Below, piece after piece: positions 45,250 through 53,858 of a DNA stretch of 64,000 bases. The stretch lies in NCBI RefSeq assembly GCF_003634315.1, contig NZ_RBXL01000001.1, positions 3,142,501-3,206,500 on the forward strand, in the 5' to 3' direction. The notes beneath the pieces were generated by a model. It ran no database searches, was not told the origin of the DNA, and saw only the letters and a list, made by a program, of their open reading frames with translations. Source of the DNA: Thiocapsa rosea (GTDB lineage: Bacteria > Pseudomonadota > Gammaproteobacteria > Chromatiales > Chromatiaceae). The position numbers and the translations under genes are program-made. Positions within the stretch are counted from its first letter, which is position 1; each line of letters begins with the position of its first letter.

Positions 45250-47748
45250 TCAATGCCGATGAGGCGAGCCTACCGGGTGCGCAAGCGGAGGCGGTGGAAA
45301 GGGTTCGAGTTTGAAGGTGAGCCTGTCGATCGTTCCGGTGAAATTGAACGGGGAGTCGTAGCGATACTCGACCATCGCGACGCCGGTGCGCGTGTCGAGA
45401 CCGACGTCGAAGGTTTCGTCCTCAGCGAAGGTGATCGGGGTCGAGTTCTCCATCGAGTTCCTCGCCACTTCCTTGCCGTCCACGTACAGCACACCGGTCC
45501 CGCCCTTGCCCAGACCCGGCTCGGCGGACTTGAAGTCGAAGACGATCGTGTGCTTGCCCGGGCTCAGTTCAGGCCCTTCCCAGATGGTGCGCTTCAGGTC
45601 GAGCAAGTTGTAAAGGAAGACCACCTTGCCCCGCCCGATCCCGAGTTCGCCCTTACTCAGGAACAGGCCATAGCCACCGAAACGGCCCCCCTGGGTGACG
45701 ATCATGCCCTCGGCACCGCCTTCGGGGATATTGACCTCGGCAGTGATCGTATAGGACTTGTTCAGGATGTGCGGCGCCGTGCTGCCCGGCACGTTGGCCA
45801 GTGTGCCCGAGTAGGTGAACTCGGTGCGTCCCGCCGTCAGGCTGGGCTTCGGCGCGTTCCAGCGCTCCAGCGTCGTGTTGTCCAGCGGGAGCACGTTGTA
45901 CTTCGCCGCCTCCAGATAGAAGATGTTCTGCAGTTGCTTTAGCTTTTCCGGCATCTTCGCGGCCAGGTCGTTGTTCTGCGTCGGATCGTCCATCACGTTG
46001 TACAGCTCCCACTTGTACCCGTCGATCACGTCCGGTGGCGGCTTAGTGCTCAGTTCCCAGGGAAGTGTCACCGGCGTCGTCGCCGCGACCCAGCCGTCGT
46101 GGTAGAGGGCGCGGTTGCCGAGCATCTCGAAGTACTGCGTGGTGTGCTTGGTCGGCGCGTCGGCATGGTCTTTGTCCCATGTGTAGGCGAGGCTCGTGCC
46201 TTCGATCGGCAACTGCTTGATGCCGTCGATGGTGTCGGGCGCCGGGATGCCGGTGGCCTCGAGGATGGTCGGCACGATGTCGATCACGTGGTGGAACTGG
46301 CGGCGCGTACCGCCCGCATCACCGATGCGGGCGGGCCATGAGATCGCCATACCTTGGGCTGTGCCCCCGAAGTGCGACGGCACCTGCTTCATCCACTTGA
46401 AGGGCGTCGCAAAAGCCCAGGCCCAGCCTGCCGAAAAGTGCGGGAAGGTGCGGTCGGAACCCCAGAACTCGTACCACAGGAACTGGTCCTTGACCGGCAC
46501 GGGGACGCCATTGAAGGTGGTGAACTCGTTGGGCGTGCCGTTGATCATGCCTTCGGCGCTCGGCCCGTTGTCGCCGCTGATATAGATGATCAGCGTATTG
46601 TTCCACTCGCCCAGATCCTCCACGGCCTGGATGACGCGGCCGATCTCATAATCGGCGTAAGCCTGGTAGGCCGCATAGACATCCGCCTGTTTGATGAACA
46701 GCTTCTTCTCTTCAAAGCTCAGCGAGTCCCAGCGTGGCAACTTGGCGCCGTTGTAGATGTCCTGCCCATCCGGCCAGGGTGTCAGTTCGGCATTTTCCGG
46801 CATGATGCCCAGACGTTTCTGATTGGCGAAGATGGTCTCTCGCAGCTTCTCCCAACCGTCGTCGAACAGTTTCATGTCACTGATCTTGTCGATCCATTCC
46901 GGCGTCGGATGATGCGGGGCATGGGTGGCGCCGGGCACGTAGTAAACAAAGAAGGGCTTTTCCGGCGCCAATGCTTTGAGCTGCTTCATGTACTGGATGG
47001 CCTCGTCGGCCATGGCCGTCTGCATGTTCCAGCCGGGGTTGTCCTGGAACGGGAAGATCGGCGTGGTATTGCGGAACAGGTTCGGCTGCCACTGGCTGGC
47101 ATCGCCGCCGACGAAGCCCCAGAAGTACTCGAAGCCCATGCCGTTGGGCCATTGCTCGAAGGGGCCCGCCTGGCTGTTGGCGAAGAAGGGCGTGTTGTGG
47201 TCCTTGCCGAACCACGACGTGGCATAGCCGTTGTGCTTGAGGATGGTGCCGATGGTGCCCTTCTCGATCGGGATGATCGAGTCGTAGCCCGGAAAGCCGG
47301 TGGCGATCTCGCCGACCACGCCGAAGCCCACCGAATGGTGGTTGCGCCCGGTGACGAGCGCCGCGCGCGTCGGTGAGCACAGCGAAGTGGAATGGAAATT
47401 CGTATAGCGCAGCCCGTTGTTCGCGATGCGGTCCAGCGCCGGGGTCGGGATCACGCCGCCGAAGGTGCTGGGAGAGCCGAAGCCGTCGTCGTCGGTCATG
47501 ATCAGCAGCACGTTGGGCGCCTTCTTCGGCGGCACCACGCGCGGCGGCCACCAGGGCGTCGAGTCCGAGGCCTTTTGCTTGATCGACCCGCCGAACTTCG
47601 GGTCGGGCGGCGGAAGCTGTTGTCCGCTGATCGTGGTGGTGGCGCTGGCCGAACCCGGCACCCCGGTGGTTTCAATCTCCGCTGCGAGGCACGAGGCGGC
47701 TGTGGCTACGAGCACGGCTCCTCCGAGTGCCGACATGATTGCTTTCAT
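45250..47748 (-). CDS. Arylsulfatase (Cys-type), exported
   Basis: 832 residues with a signal peptide (ASCLAAE). The sulfatase domain begins PNVLLIMTDDDGFG (metal Asp residues) and has the active-site motif LCSPTR, where Cys124 would become formylglycine. It also has GRNHHS, GKDHNTP and a second metal site DNGPS. A C-terminal LamG-like beta-sandwich (about 640-800) may bind polysaccharide. Substrates of this family are sulfate esters, but which one is unknown. It is a paralogue of the enzyme encoded upstream at 47937 and needs a formylglycine-generating enzyme, which is not in this window. Confidence 0.92.
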   Translation of the reverse strand: MKAIMSALGGAVLVATAASCLAAEIETTGVPGSASATTTISGQQLPPPDPKFGGSIKQKASDSTPWWPPRVVPPKKAPNVLLIMTDDDGFGSPSTFGGVIPTPALDRIANNGLRYTNFHSTSLCSPTRAALVTGRNHHSVGFGVVGEIATGFPGYDSIIPIEKGTIGTILKHNGYATSWFGKDHNTPFFANSQAGPFEQWPNGMGFEYFWGFVGGDASQWQPNLFRNTTPIFPFQDNPGWNMQTAMADEAIQYMKQLKALAPEKPFFVYYVPGATHAPHHPTPEWIDKISDMKLFDDGWEKLRETIFANQKRLGIMPENAELTPWPDGQDIYNGAKLPRWDSLSFEEKKLFIKQADVYAAYQAYADYEIGRVIQAVEDLGEWNNTLIIYISGDNGPSAEGMINGTPNEFTTFNGVPVPVKDQFLWYEFWGSDRTFPHFSAGWAWAFATPFKWMKQVPSHFGGTAQGMAISWPARIGDAGGTRRQFHHVIDIVPTILEATGIPAPDTIDGIKQLPIEGTSLAYTWDKDHADAPTKHTTQYFEMLGNRALYHDGWVAATTPVTLPWELSTKPPPDVIDGYKWELYNVMDDPTQNNDLAAKMPEKLKQLQNIFYLEAAKYNVLPLDNTTLERWNAPKPSLTAGRTEFTYSGTLANVPGSTAPHILNKSYTITAEVNIPEGGAEGMIVTQGGRFGGYGLFLSKGELGIGRGKVVFLYNLLDLKRTIWEGPELSPGKHTIVFDFKSAEPGLGKGGTGVLYVDGKEVARNSMENSTPITFAEDETFDVGLDTRTGVAMVEYRYDSPFNFTGTIDRLTFKLEPFPPPPLAHPVGSPHRH

Positions 47749-47936
47749 CGGGTGATCCTTTAGGTTCGTTGACGAGTGCAGAGGCTTAGCCCCTTCTATC
47801 GCTTGGAGAAATCGCAGAGCGAGTCTTCCGTGAGTCTTGGGAGTTTCAACGAAGAGGGGCGTGCGGGCATATCGACCCGCGCGTGCCACCCGTTGCCGAA
47901 CGATCCGCGGGGCTTGCCGATGAGCCGGTGGCCGGA

Positions 47937-50693
47937 CTATTCCCTGCCTGCCTCCACCTTCGCCTCACCCTCCTTCAGCGTCTTGATATCCTCGGGCGAG
48001 AGCTCGGGCTGATCGACCCTAATGGTCAGCTTTTCGAGCTTGGCGGTCAGCGGGAACGGCGGCTTGTAGTCGGCGTCGTTCACGCCGGTGAGCGTGTCGG
48101 AGCCGATGTCGAAGCTCTCGTCCCACTGCAATATGATCGGCAATGTCTTCTCCATGCGCTTGGTATCGACGACCTTGCCGTCGACCTTGAGCGTGCCGGT
48201 GCCGGGCCGACCGAGTCCGCTGAAGCTGTTGTACACGAGTGTGCCGACGCCGAGGCCCTCGTACTGGAAGTCGAACTCCACCGTATGCCGTCCCGGCGAC
48301 AGTACCTCGGTTCCCTCCCACTTCAGACGTTCGAGATCGATCAGATTCCACAGGAACACGGGCTTGCCCTTGAGCAGGTAGAAGCCGTAACCGGCGAAGC
48401 GCCCGCCCGAGGTCAGCATCATCCCTTCGGCGCCGCCTTCCGGCACGTCGATGTCGGCAGTGATGGTGTAGGAGGTGTTCAGCAACAACGGCGAGTCACC
48501 CTGCGGCAGGCCGACCATCGGGCGCGTATAGACAAACTCGGTGCGCCCGGCGGTAATGTTTGGGCGCGGTGCGATGACACGCGCTGCCACCGTTCCGTCG
48601 AGCGGGAGGACCTGGTGCTTCTTGGCCTCGGCAAGGAACTGTGCGCGCATCGCCTTGACCTTCTCCGGGTGCTTGGCGGCGATGTCGTCAGACTGCGTGA
48701 AGTCCTTGCTCAGATCGTAAAGCTGGAACACCTGGTTGTTCAGCGGGTCGGCGTTGGCCGCGCCGAAGGCCTCCCAGGGTGCGCGATCGACCTTGGTGCT
48801 GAGCAGCCAGCCATCCTCGTACAGGGCCCACTGACCCATCATCTCGAAGTACTGGGTCTTGTGGCGCGACGGGGCCTTGGCGTTCTCCGCGTCGAAGGTG
48901 TACAGGAAGCTGGTGCCCTCGATCGGCTTCTGCTTGATGCCGTCAACCAGCTCGGGCGCGTGAATACCCGCCGCGTCGAGGATAGTCGGCACCACGTCGA
49001 TCACATGCACGAACTGCTCGCGCAGGGCGCCCTTGTCCTTGATGCGAGCCGGCCAGGACACGACCATGTTCTGGTTGATGCCGCCCAGGCGCGAGGCGTT
49101 CTGTTTGAACCAGTCGAACGGCGTGTTGAAGGCCCAGGACCAGCCGGCGGACATGTGGTTGTAGGTCTGCTCGGTGCCCCAGACGTCGTACCACTTCATC
49201 TGCACGTCCACCGGCACGGTGACGCCGTTGAAGAAGGCCACTTCGTTCGGAGTCCCGATCGGCCCCCCCTCGGCGCTTGTGCCGTTGTCGCCGTTGATGT
49301 AGATGACCAGCGTGTTGTCGAGTTTGCCCAGATCCTCGAAGGCCTGGATCACACGGCCGATCTCGTGATCGGTGTAGGCGGCGTAGGCGGCAAAGACCTC
49401 GACCTGGCGGATGAATAGCTTCTTCTCCTCCGCGGTGAGCTGATCCCACGGCTTCAGGACGTCACTGGGCCAGGGCGTGAGCTTCGCATCCTGGGGGATG
49501 ACGCCGAGCCGCTTCTGGTTCTCGAAGATGCGCTCGCGCAGCTTCTCGTAGCCGTCGTCGAAGAGATGCATGGCGCTGACTTTATCCACCCATTCCCGGG
49601 TCGGGTGGTGCGGGGCGTGCGTGGCGCCTGGCGCGTATTTGATGAAGATCGGTTTGCTCGGATCGGTCTGGTGCATCCGCGTCGCCCAGTCGATGGCCTC
49701 GTCGGCCATCCCGGTGATCAGGTTCCAGGTGCCCGGCTCCTTGCCCTGGAAGGGGAAGATCTGGGTGGTGTTGCGGAACAGGTTGGGCTCCCACTGGTTG
49801 GCGTCGCCGCCGACGAAGCCGTAGAAGTACTCGAAGCCCATGCCGGTGGGCCACTGGGTGAAGGGACCCGTTTGGCTGGCCTGGAAGGCGGGCGTGTTGT
49901 GGTCCTTGCCGAACCAAGAGGTGTTGTAGCCGTTGTCGAGCAGGATACGGCCAATGGTGGCGTTGTCAGCGCCGATGATGCTGTTGTAGCCGGGGAAACC
50001 GGTCGACTGCTCGGCAATCACGCCGAAACCGACGGAGTGGTGGTTGCGCCCGGTGATCAGGGCGGCGCGCGTCGGCGAGCACAGCGACGTGGAGAACATC
50101 CGGTTGTAGCGCAGGCCCTCGTTGGCGATGCGGTCCATCGACGGTGTCGGGATGACGCCGCCGAAGGTGCTCGGCACGCCGAAGCCGGCGTCGTCGGTGA
50201 TGATGAGCAGCACGTTCGGCGCGCCCTTGGGCGGCACGACGCTCGGCGGCCACCAGGGCGTCGATTGCAGTGCGCCGTCCTTGATGACGCCGCCGAAAGC
50301 CGGTTGGGGCGGCGGCAGTTGCTGGCCACTGATGGTGGTGGTGGCGCTCGGCGAGCCCGGGACGCCGGTGACCTGTGTGGCGCCTGCCGCGGCGCCGTCG
50401 GGGGTGCCGGCGGCCACCAGGAGCCTCTGACCGATATCGATGGTGTCTGAGCCGAGCCGGTTGGCCGCCTTCAGCTCCGCCACCGTGGTGCCGAAGCGCT
50501 CGGCGATGGCGGCCAGATCGTCACCCGCGACCACGGCATAGGTGGCGGTGGCGGCATCGTAGTGACCGTCAGCATGGTGGCGCGGCCCGGCGTCGCCCGC
50601 CTGGGCGCCGCCGCCCAGGGCGAGGAAGAGCACTAAAGCTGAGGCTGCGAGCCTTGCCCTCCACTGGTTCGGCCCAAGTCCCGGGATCTTCAT
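47937..50693 (-). CDS. LysM-arylsulfatase fusion, exported
   Basis: 918 residues. Signal peptide (GGGAQAG), then a LysM domain (about 48-96) with the leader HADGHYDAATATYAVVAGDD, nearly the same as in the LysM-HdeA protein. The sulfatase domain follows, with TDDAGFG, LCSPTR (Cys205), GRNHHS and GKDHNTP, and a C-terminal LamG-like region. The linker GVPGSPSATTTISGQQLPPP occurs also in the paralogue at 45250, so the pair looks like a duplication in which one copy gained a LysM module. LysM should hold it on peptidoglycan. The 47749-47936 gap between the two genes shows no other gene. Confidence 0.92.
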   Translation of the reverse strand: MKIPGLGPNQWRARLAASALVLFLALGGGAQAGDAGPRHHADGHYDAATATYAVVAGDDLAAIAERFGTTVAELKAANRLGSDTIDIGQRLLVAAGTPDGAAAGATQVTGVPGSPSATTTISGQQLPPPQPAFGGVIKDGALQSTPWWPPSVVPPKGAPNVLLIITDDAGFGVPSTFGGVIPTPSMDRIANEGLRYNRMFSTSLCSPTRAALITGRNHHSVGFGVIAEQSTGFPGYNSIIGADNATIGRILLDNGYNTSWFGKDHNTPAFQASQTGPFTQWPTGMGFEYFYGFVGGDANQWEPNLFRNTTQIFPFQGKEPGTWNLITGMADEAIDWATRMHQTDPSKPIFIKYAPGATHAPHHPTREWVDKVSAMHLFDDGYEKLRERIFENQKRLGVIPQDAKLTPWPSDVLKPWDQLTAEEKKLFIRQVEVFAAYAAYTDHEIGRVIQAFEDLGKLDNTLVIYINGDNGTSAEGGPIGTPNEVAFFNGVTVPVDVQMKWYDVWGTEQTYNHMSAGWSWAFNTPFDWFKQNASRLGGINQNMVVSWPARIKDKGALREQFVHVIDVVPTILDAAGIHAPELVDGIKQKPIEGTSFLYTFDAENAKAPSRHKTQYFEMMGQWALYEDGWLLSTKVDRAPWEAFGAANADPLNNQVFQLYDLSKDFTQSDDIAAKHPEKVKAMRAQFLAEAKKHQVLPLDGTVAARVIAPRPNITAGRTEFVYTRPMVGLPQGDSPLLLNTSYTITADIDVPEGGAEGMMLTSGGRFAGYGFYLLKGKPVFLWNLIDLERLKWEGTEVLSPGRHTVEFDFQYEGLGVGTLVYNSFSGLGRPGTGTLKVDGKVVDTKRMEKTLPIILQWDESFDIGSDTLTGVNDADYKPPFPLTAKLEKLTIRVDQPELSPEDIKTLKEGEAKVEAGRE

Positions 50694-50734
50694 CGCTCAT
50701 CTCCACCCAAACGCTGTTTGAAGAGTCAATATGC

Positions 50735-50810
50735 CTGTGGGTCGGGCTTCCGCCCCACAGCGGCGCCTCGGGCAATCCCGGAGGTCGAAGTCGGGCTGAA
50801 GCCCGACCGA
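50735..50810. repeat. Pair of REP-like hairpins
   Basis: GTCGGGCTGAAGCCCGAC (50790-50807) is a perfect 7-base-pair hairpin around a GAA-like loop. About 40 bases before it a related hairpin (CTGTGG...CCACAG around GGCTTCCGCC, 50735-50760) lies in the opposite sense. Such paired GTCGGGCT hairpins are REP-type elements. The rest of 50694-51419 shows no supportable gene. Confidence 0.6.
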
Positions 50811-51419
50811 CCGTTCTGCAAGGTCGCCGCTGCTCTCGGTGCGATCCTCGCCTGCCCCGAAACGCGTTGCCTTTTGGTGAATTTTCAACCTGGATCAGGC
50901 AGTTGACCGCTTTGTGCTGCATGCAAAATTCTGACTTCTTTGACCATCTTGGTCATCTGACGCCTCACCCGCCGGGTGATTGCCGCTACGACCCCCGGGC
51001 ACGCCCCGCGCGGCGCCCGACTGCGTTGCAACTCGTTGTCGTAGAACCACTACGACGCCTCGTTGCGCCTTGCCGGACACCGCGCGGGACGCACTCCAGG
51101 GGCCGTTCAACTGCCGGATCCAGGTTCAATCGTTCGTTCGGCTTCGCGGTCGCCCACGTCGACCAACCGGGTGTACAGCAGGCGCGCGGCCAACTCAGCG
51201 ACGCCTTTGAACCCCTCGACCCAGCACGTGCTCTCGAGGGGGGCCGGGCGCGTGCCGTCCGCGTCCTTGCTCATCGGAGGGTCCGTGGACTCAGTGGCCG
51301 AATGGGCATGGAATACGCGCATGGCCAAGTTGATCCGCATGTGGCTGGACTCTGCCCTGCGGAATGATCCGGCGGGCGGAGTCGCGGGACCGAGCTCGGT
51401 CCCGCGGCGTCGTCTGCGC

Positions 51420-51671
51420 CTACTTCTTCTCATCCATGGCTTTCAGGTCTTTTTCGGCCTTTTCATGGGCCGCATCGAGCTTCTTCTCTTCCTTCGCATC
51501 CATCGTTTTGAGATCGGTTTCCGCCTTCGCGTGCGCGGGGTCGAGTGTCAGGTCCGATTCAGCCTTCTCGTGCGCCTTTTCGAGATCTTTCGCACTCTCG
51601 GCAGCGACAGCGGTCGACAGGATCAAGGCCAAGGCCGAAGCAGCAACGGTGATCGTCTCTTTCATTTTCAT
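51420..51671 (-). CDS. Small exported Lys/Glu-rich repeat protein
   Basis: 83 residues: signal peptide (cleavage near TAVAAES, 20-24), then three imperfect copies of the unit AHxKAExDL (AHEKAESDL, AHAKAETDL, AHEKAEKDL) separated by acidic linkers. Helical and strongly charged. Function unknown; similar proteins are not named. The start ATG (51671) is followed two codons later by another ATG. It lies between the LysM-sulfatase and double-LysM genes. Confidence 0.65.
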   Translation of the reverse strand: MKMKETITVAASALALILSTAVAAESAKDLEKAHEKAESDLTLDPAHAKAETDLKTMDAKEEKKLDAAHEKAEKDLKAMDEKK

Positions 51672-51855
51672 CTCAGATAGCTCCGATTGGTTTCTTATTG
51701 AAATCAAACGTTGTTTAGCGCGTTTTCGGGTCTCCTGTGTTCGCGAGTTAAGGATGCGAATGCTCAAGCCACCCAGCGTTTCCCGCCGGGAAGGATGCCC
51801 GGCTATTTCCAGGCGCGGAAGCACCGAAAGAAGCGAGCCGGTGCCGGCCGGGCCG

Positions 51856-52242
51856 CTAGGGGATCACAAGTGTCGCGCCGGCCGTGATCCTGCTGTTCTC
51901 CAGGCCGTTCGTCGACTCGATCGCTTCCACCGTCGTGCCGAAGCGCCGGCTGATCTCCAGCAGGTCGTCCCCTTTGGCGATCGTATAGACGCCGGTCTCC
52001 GGGTCGAAATAGCCCGTCGCGTGCTTTGGCGGGATGTAGATGACGGTTCCAACAGCGATCTCCTCGGTCTCCAGACCATTGGTCACCAGGATGTCTTCAA
52101 CCGAGACGTCATAGGTACCGGCAATCGTCTGGATGTCCTCGCCCTCGGCGATGGTGTAAGCGACAACACTGTCGGTTGCAGCTCCGGCCGAGCCTAGAAC
52201 GAACAGCAGAGCGAAGGGGATGATGCGTGTTTTTGTGTTCAT
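51856..52242 (-). CDS. Exported double-LysM protein
   Basis: 128 residues. Signal peptide (GSAGAATD), then LysM 1 (VVAYTIAEGEDIQTIAGTYD) and LysM 2 (ATGYFDPETGVYTIAKGDD, then LLEISRRFGTTVEAIESTNGL). The second copy carries the same leader type (xGYFDPETGVY) seen in the LysM-HdeA and LysM-sulfatase proteins. Probably binds peptidoglycan; no enzymatic domain. ATG at 52242 has GGAGGG upstream. Confidence 0.85.
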   Translation of the reverse strand: MNTKTRIIPFALLFVLGSAGAATDSVVAYTIAEGEDIQTIAGTYDVSVEDILVTNGLETEEIAVGTVIYIPPKHATGYFDPETGVYTIAKGDDLLEISRRFGTTVEAIESTNGLENSRITAGATLVIP

Positions 52243-52419
52243 GCTGCCCTCCAAATTGATTGCAACGGTGGTTGACAGTGAAGCTTGCGGGACCGCTTCT
52301 GAACGGCCCATCGCGACGCCGTCCGCGTGGACGACGGAGCGGGCATTGCGCCCCCAGGGGCTGGTCCTGTCGACATGGGGATTCGGGTGGCCCGCGGCGC
52401 TGCTGACCCGGAAGCGTGC

Positions 52420-52800
52420 TCAGGGGTCGCTTGGCACGTAGACCCAGACCTTGGGGACGTCCATGCCCTCGATCGCGAAGGCTGTGCTGTTGAACACCTG
52501 ACCCAGATTGGCGGTCTGTCCGGCCGGATAGGTGCCCCAGGTGACCTCGTTGCCGGTCACGACAACGCCGCCGCTGCCGGCCGGGATGTTGAACATGACC
52601 TGACACGGATTGCTATCGCACTGGGCCGTATCGCCCGGCGAGACCGTGACCTGCATAAAACCACTGACCTCCGCGGCCCGACCGATCGGGACGGCCAGCA
52701 GCAGCGCGGCGGGCAGGCACAGCGCGACCGTCCGGCGGCACCGGGTGCCGCGATGGGTCGGGACCAAGGACTCGGTCCAGCTCTGTCGTTTGAGCGCCAT
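52420..52800 (-). CDS. Exported protein of unknown function
   Basis: 126 residues with a long positive N-region, signal core (ALCLPAALLLAVPIG) and mature part beginning AAEVSGFMQVTV. Two Cys in QCDSNPCQV could form a disulfide. No family recognised. The ATG is preceded by GGAGGAATCAAA, a strong ribosome-binding site. It lies in the same direction as the LysM genes, downstream of the two-component system. Confidence 0.65.
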   Translation of the reverse strand: MALKRQSWTESLVPTHRGTRCRRTVALCLPAALLLAVPIGRAAEVSGFMQVTVSPGDTAQCDSNPCQVMFNIPAGSGGVVVTGNEVTWGTYPAGQTANLGQVFNSTAFAIEGMDVPKVWVYVPSDP

Positions 52801-52916
52801 TTTGATTCCTCCGCTGTCGTGTTGGTTGGCTGTTGGTAGGGACCGTCGTTGTGCCTTCAAGCAACTGAACCAACGGACGACCAGCGGGCAGTGATCAAAA
52901 GAGTCCAACAGTTGGG

Positions 52917-52997
52917 TCAGCGCCCACGCGAACCGTTGAAAGCAGGTTCTCCAGCGACGGCGAATGCGAATGCGCTCAGAGCGGTCAGGCGTGTCAT
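52917..52997 (-). CDS. Possible micro-ORF with strong ribosome-binding site
   Basis: 26-codon frame MTRLTALSAFAFAVAGEPAF followed by six residues and a stop, preceded by GAGGAGAATTGACGG. It looks like the beginning of an exported protein whose body is missing. Either a truncated gene or a leader peptide ahead of the 52420 gene. Nothing else is recognised in 52801-53222. Confidence 0.3.
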   Translation of the reverse strand: MTRLTALSAFAFAVAGEPAFNGSRGR

Positions 52998-53222
52998 CCG
53001 TCAATTCTCCTCGGATCAATCCGGAAAGGTTTTTCCGAAAGCGAGCTGGAGTGATGAGCGATTGGGGACAAATCGCCGGTTCCGGTCAACTCCACACTAA
53101 CAGCGCCGACTCCGCGCGGGTATCGGCCCTAAGGACATCGACTCTGCCCCTTGGGGCAATCTCGTGTCGATCCAGAGCCGCTCCGGCGTAGCCGTGGCCG
53201 AGTAGGCGCGGGTCCGATCCAG

Positions 53223-53858
53223 CTAGTCTTCGGAAGAGTGGTGAGAGGAGAGGCCCTTCAAGCGCTCGGCCAGGGCGCCCAGCTCGGCCGCCGAGCCGGC
53301 ACCGAGCTTGCGCATCATCTGCGCACGCTGCAGCTTGACGGTGCGCTCGGCGATACCCAGGCCTTCGGCGATCTGTTTGTTGAGCTTGCCGGCAACCACG
53401 CCCTCGAAGACCTCGCGCTCGCGCGGAGTGAGGGCGGCGAAGCGCGAACGCAGGTCAGCCGCCTCCCGACCGGCGGCACGCAGCGCCCGGTCGCGAGCCA
53501 AGGCCCGGCCGATCGCGTCCAGCAACGCGTCCCGCTCGATCGGCTTGGACAGAAAGTCCACCGCGCCCGCCTTCATCGCCCGCACGCTGGAGGCCACGTC
53601 GCCGTAGCCGGTCAGGAACACGACCGGCAGGCCGCTGCCCTGGCGCTGCAGGGCCGCCTGTAGCTCAAGCCCGGAAGGCCCCGGCAGGTGCATGTCCAGC
53701 AGTAGGCAACCTGGTTGGTCGGGCAGCGGTTGCAGTAGAAACTCACCGGTGGAGCCATAGCCGCGGGTCTCGAAACCGGCCGCGCCGAGCAGGCGCAGCA
53801 GGGCGACGCGCTGGGACTCGTCGTCGTCGACGACGTGGATCAGAGCGACATCACTCAT
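53223..53858 (-). CDS. FixJ-type response regulator
   Basis: 211 residues: receiver (about 1-125) with DDDE at 11-14, phospho-acceptor Asp55 (LLLDMHLPG) and Lys in SKP, and a LuxR-type HTH (about 140-205) with LTPREREVFEGVVAGKLNKQIAEGLG. Overlaps the stop of the histidine kinase gene by eight bases, so it is the cognate partner. As the first regulator upstream of the LysM/sulfatase genes, all in one direction, it is a candidate for their control (inference only). Confidence 0.9.
   Translation of the reverse strand: MSDVALIHVVDDDESQRVALLRLLGAAGFETRGYGSTGEFLLQPLPDQPGCLLLDMHLPGPSGLELQAALQRQGSGLPVVFLTGYGDVASSVRAMKAGAVDFLSKPIERDALLDAIGRALARDRALRAAGREAADLRSRFAALTPREREVFEGVVAGKLNKQIAEGLGIAERTVKLQRAQMMRKLGAGSAAELGALAERLKGLSSHHSSED

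Noticed and set aside
51107-51433. 108-codon minus-strand frame downstream of the REP hairpins
   Set aside because: No ribosome-binding site or recognised motif; overlaps the end of the small Lys/Glu-rich gene region and reads as noncoding.
52440-52460. Possible sigma-54 type TGGCACG element
   Set aside because: It lies inside a coding region and lacks the matching downstream TTGC half at the right spacing.
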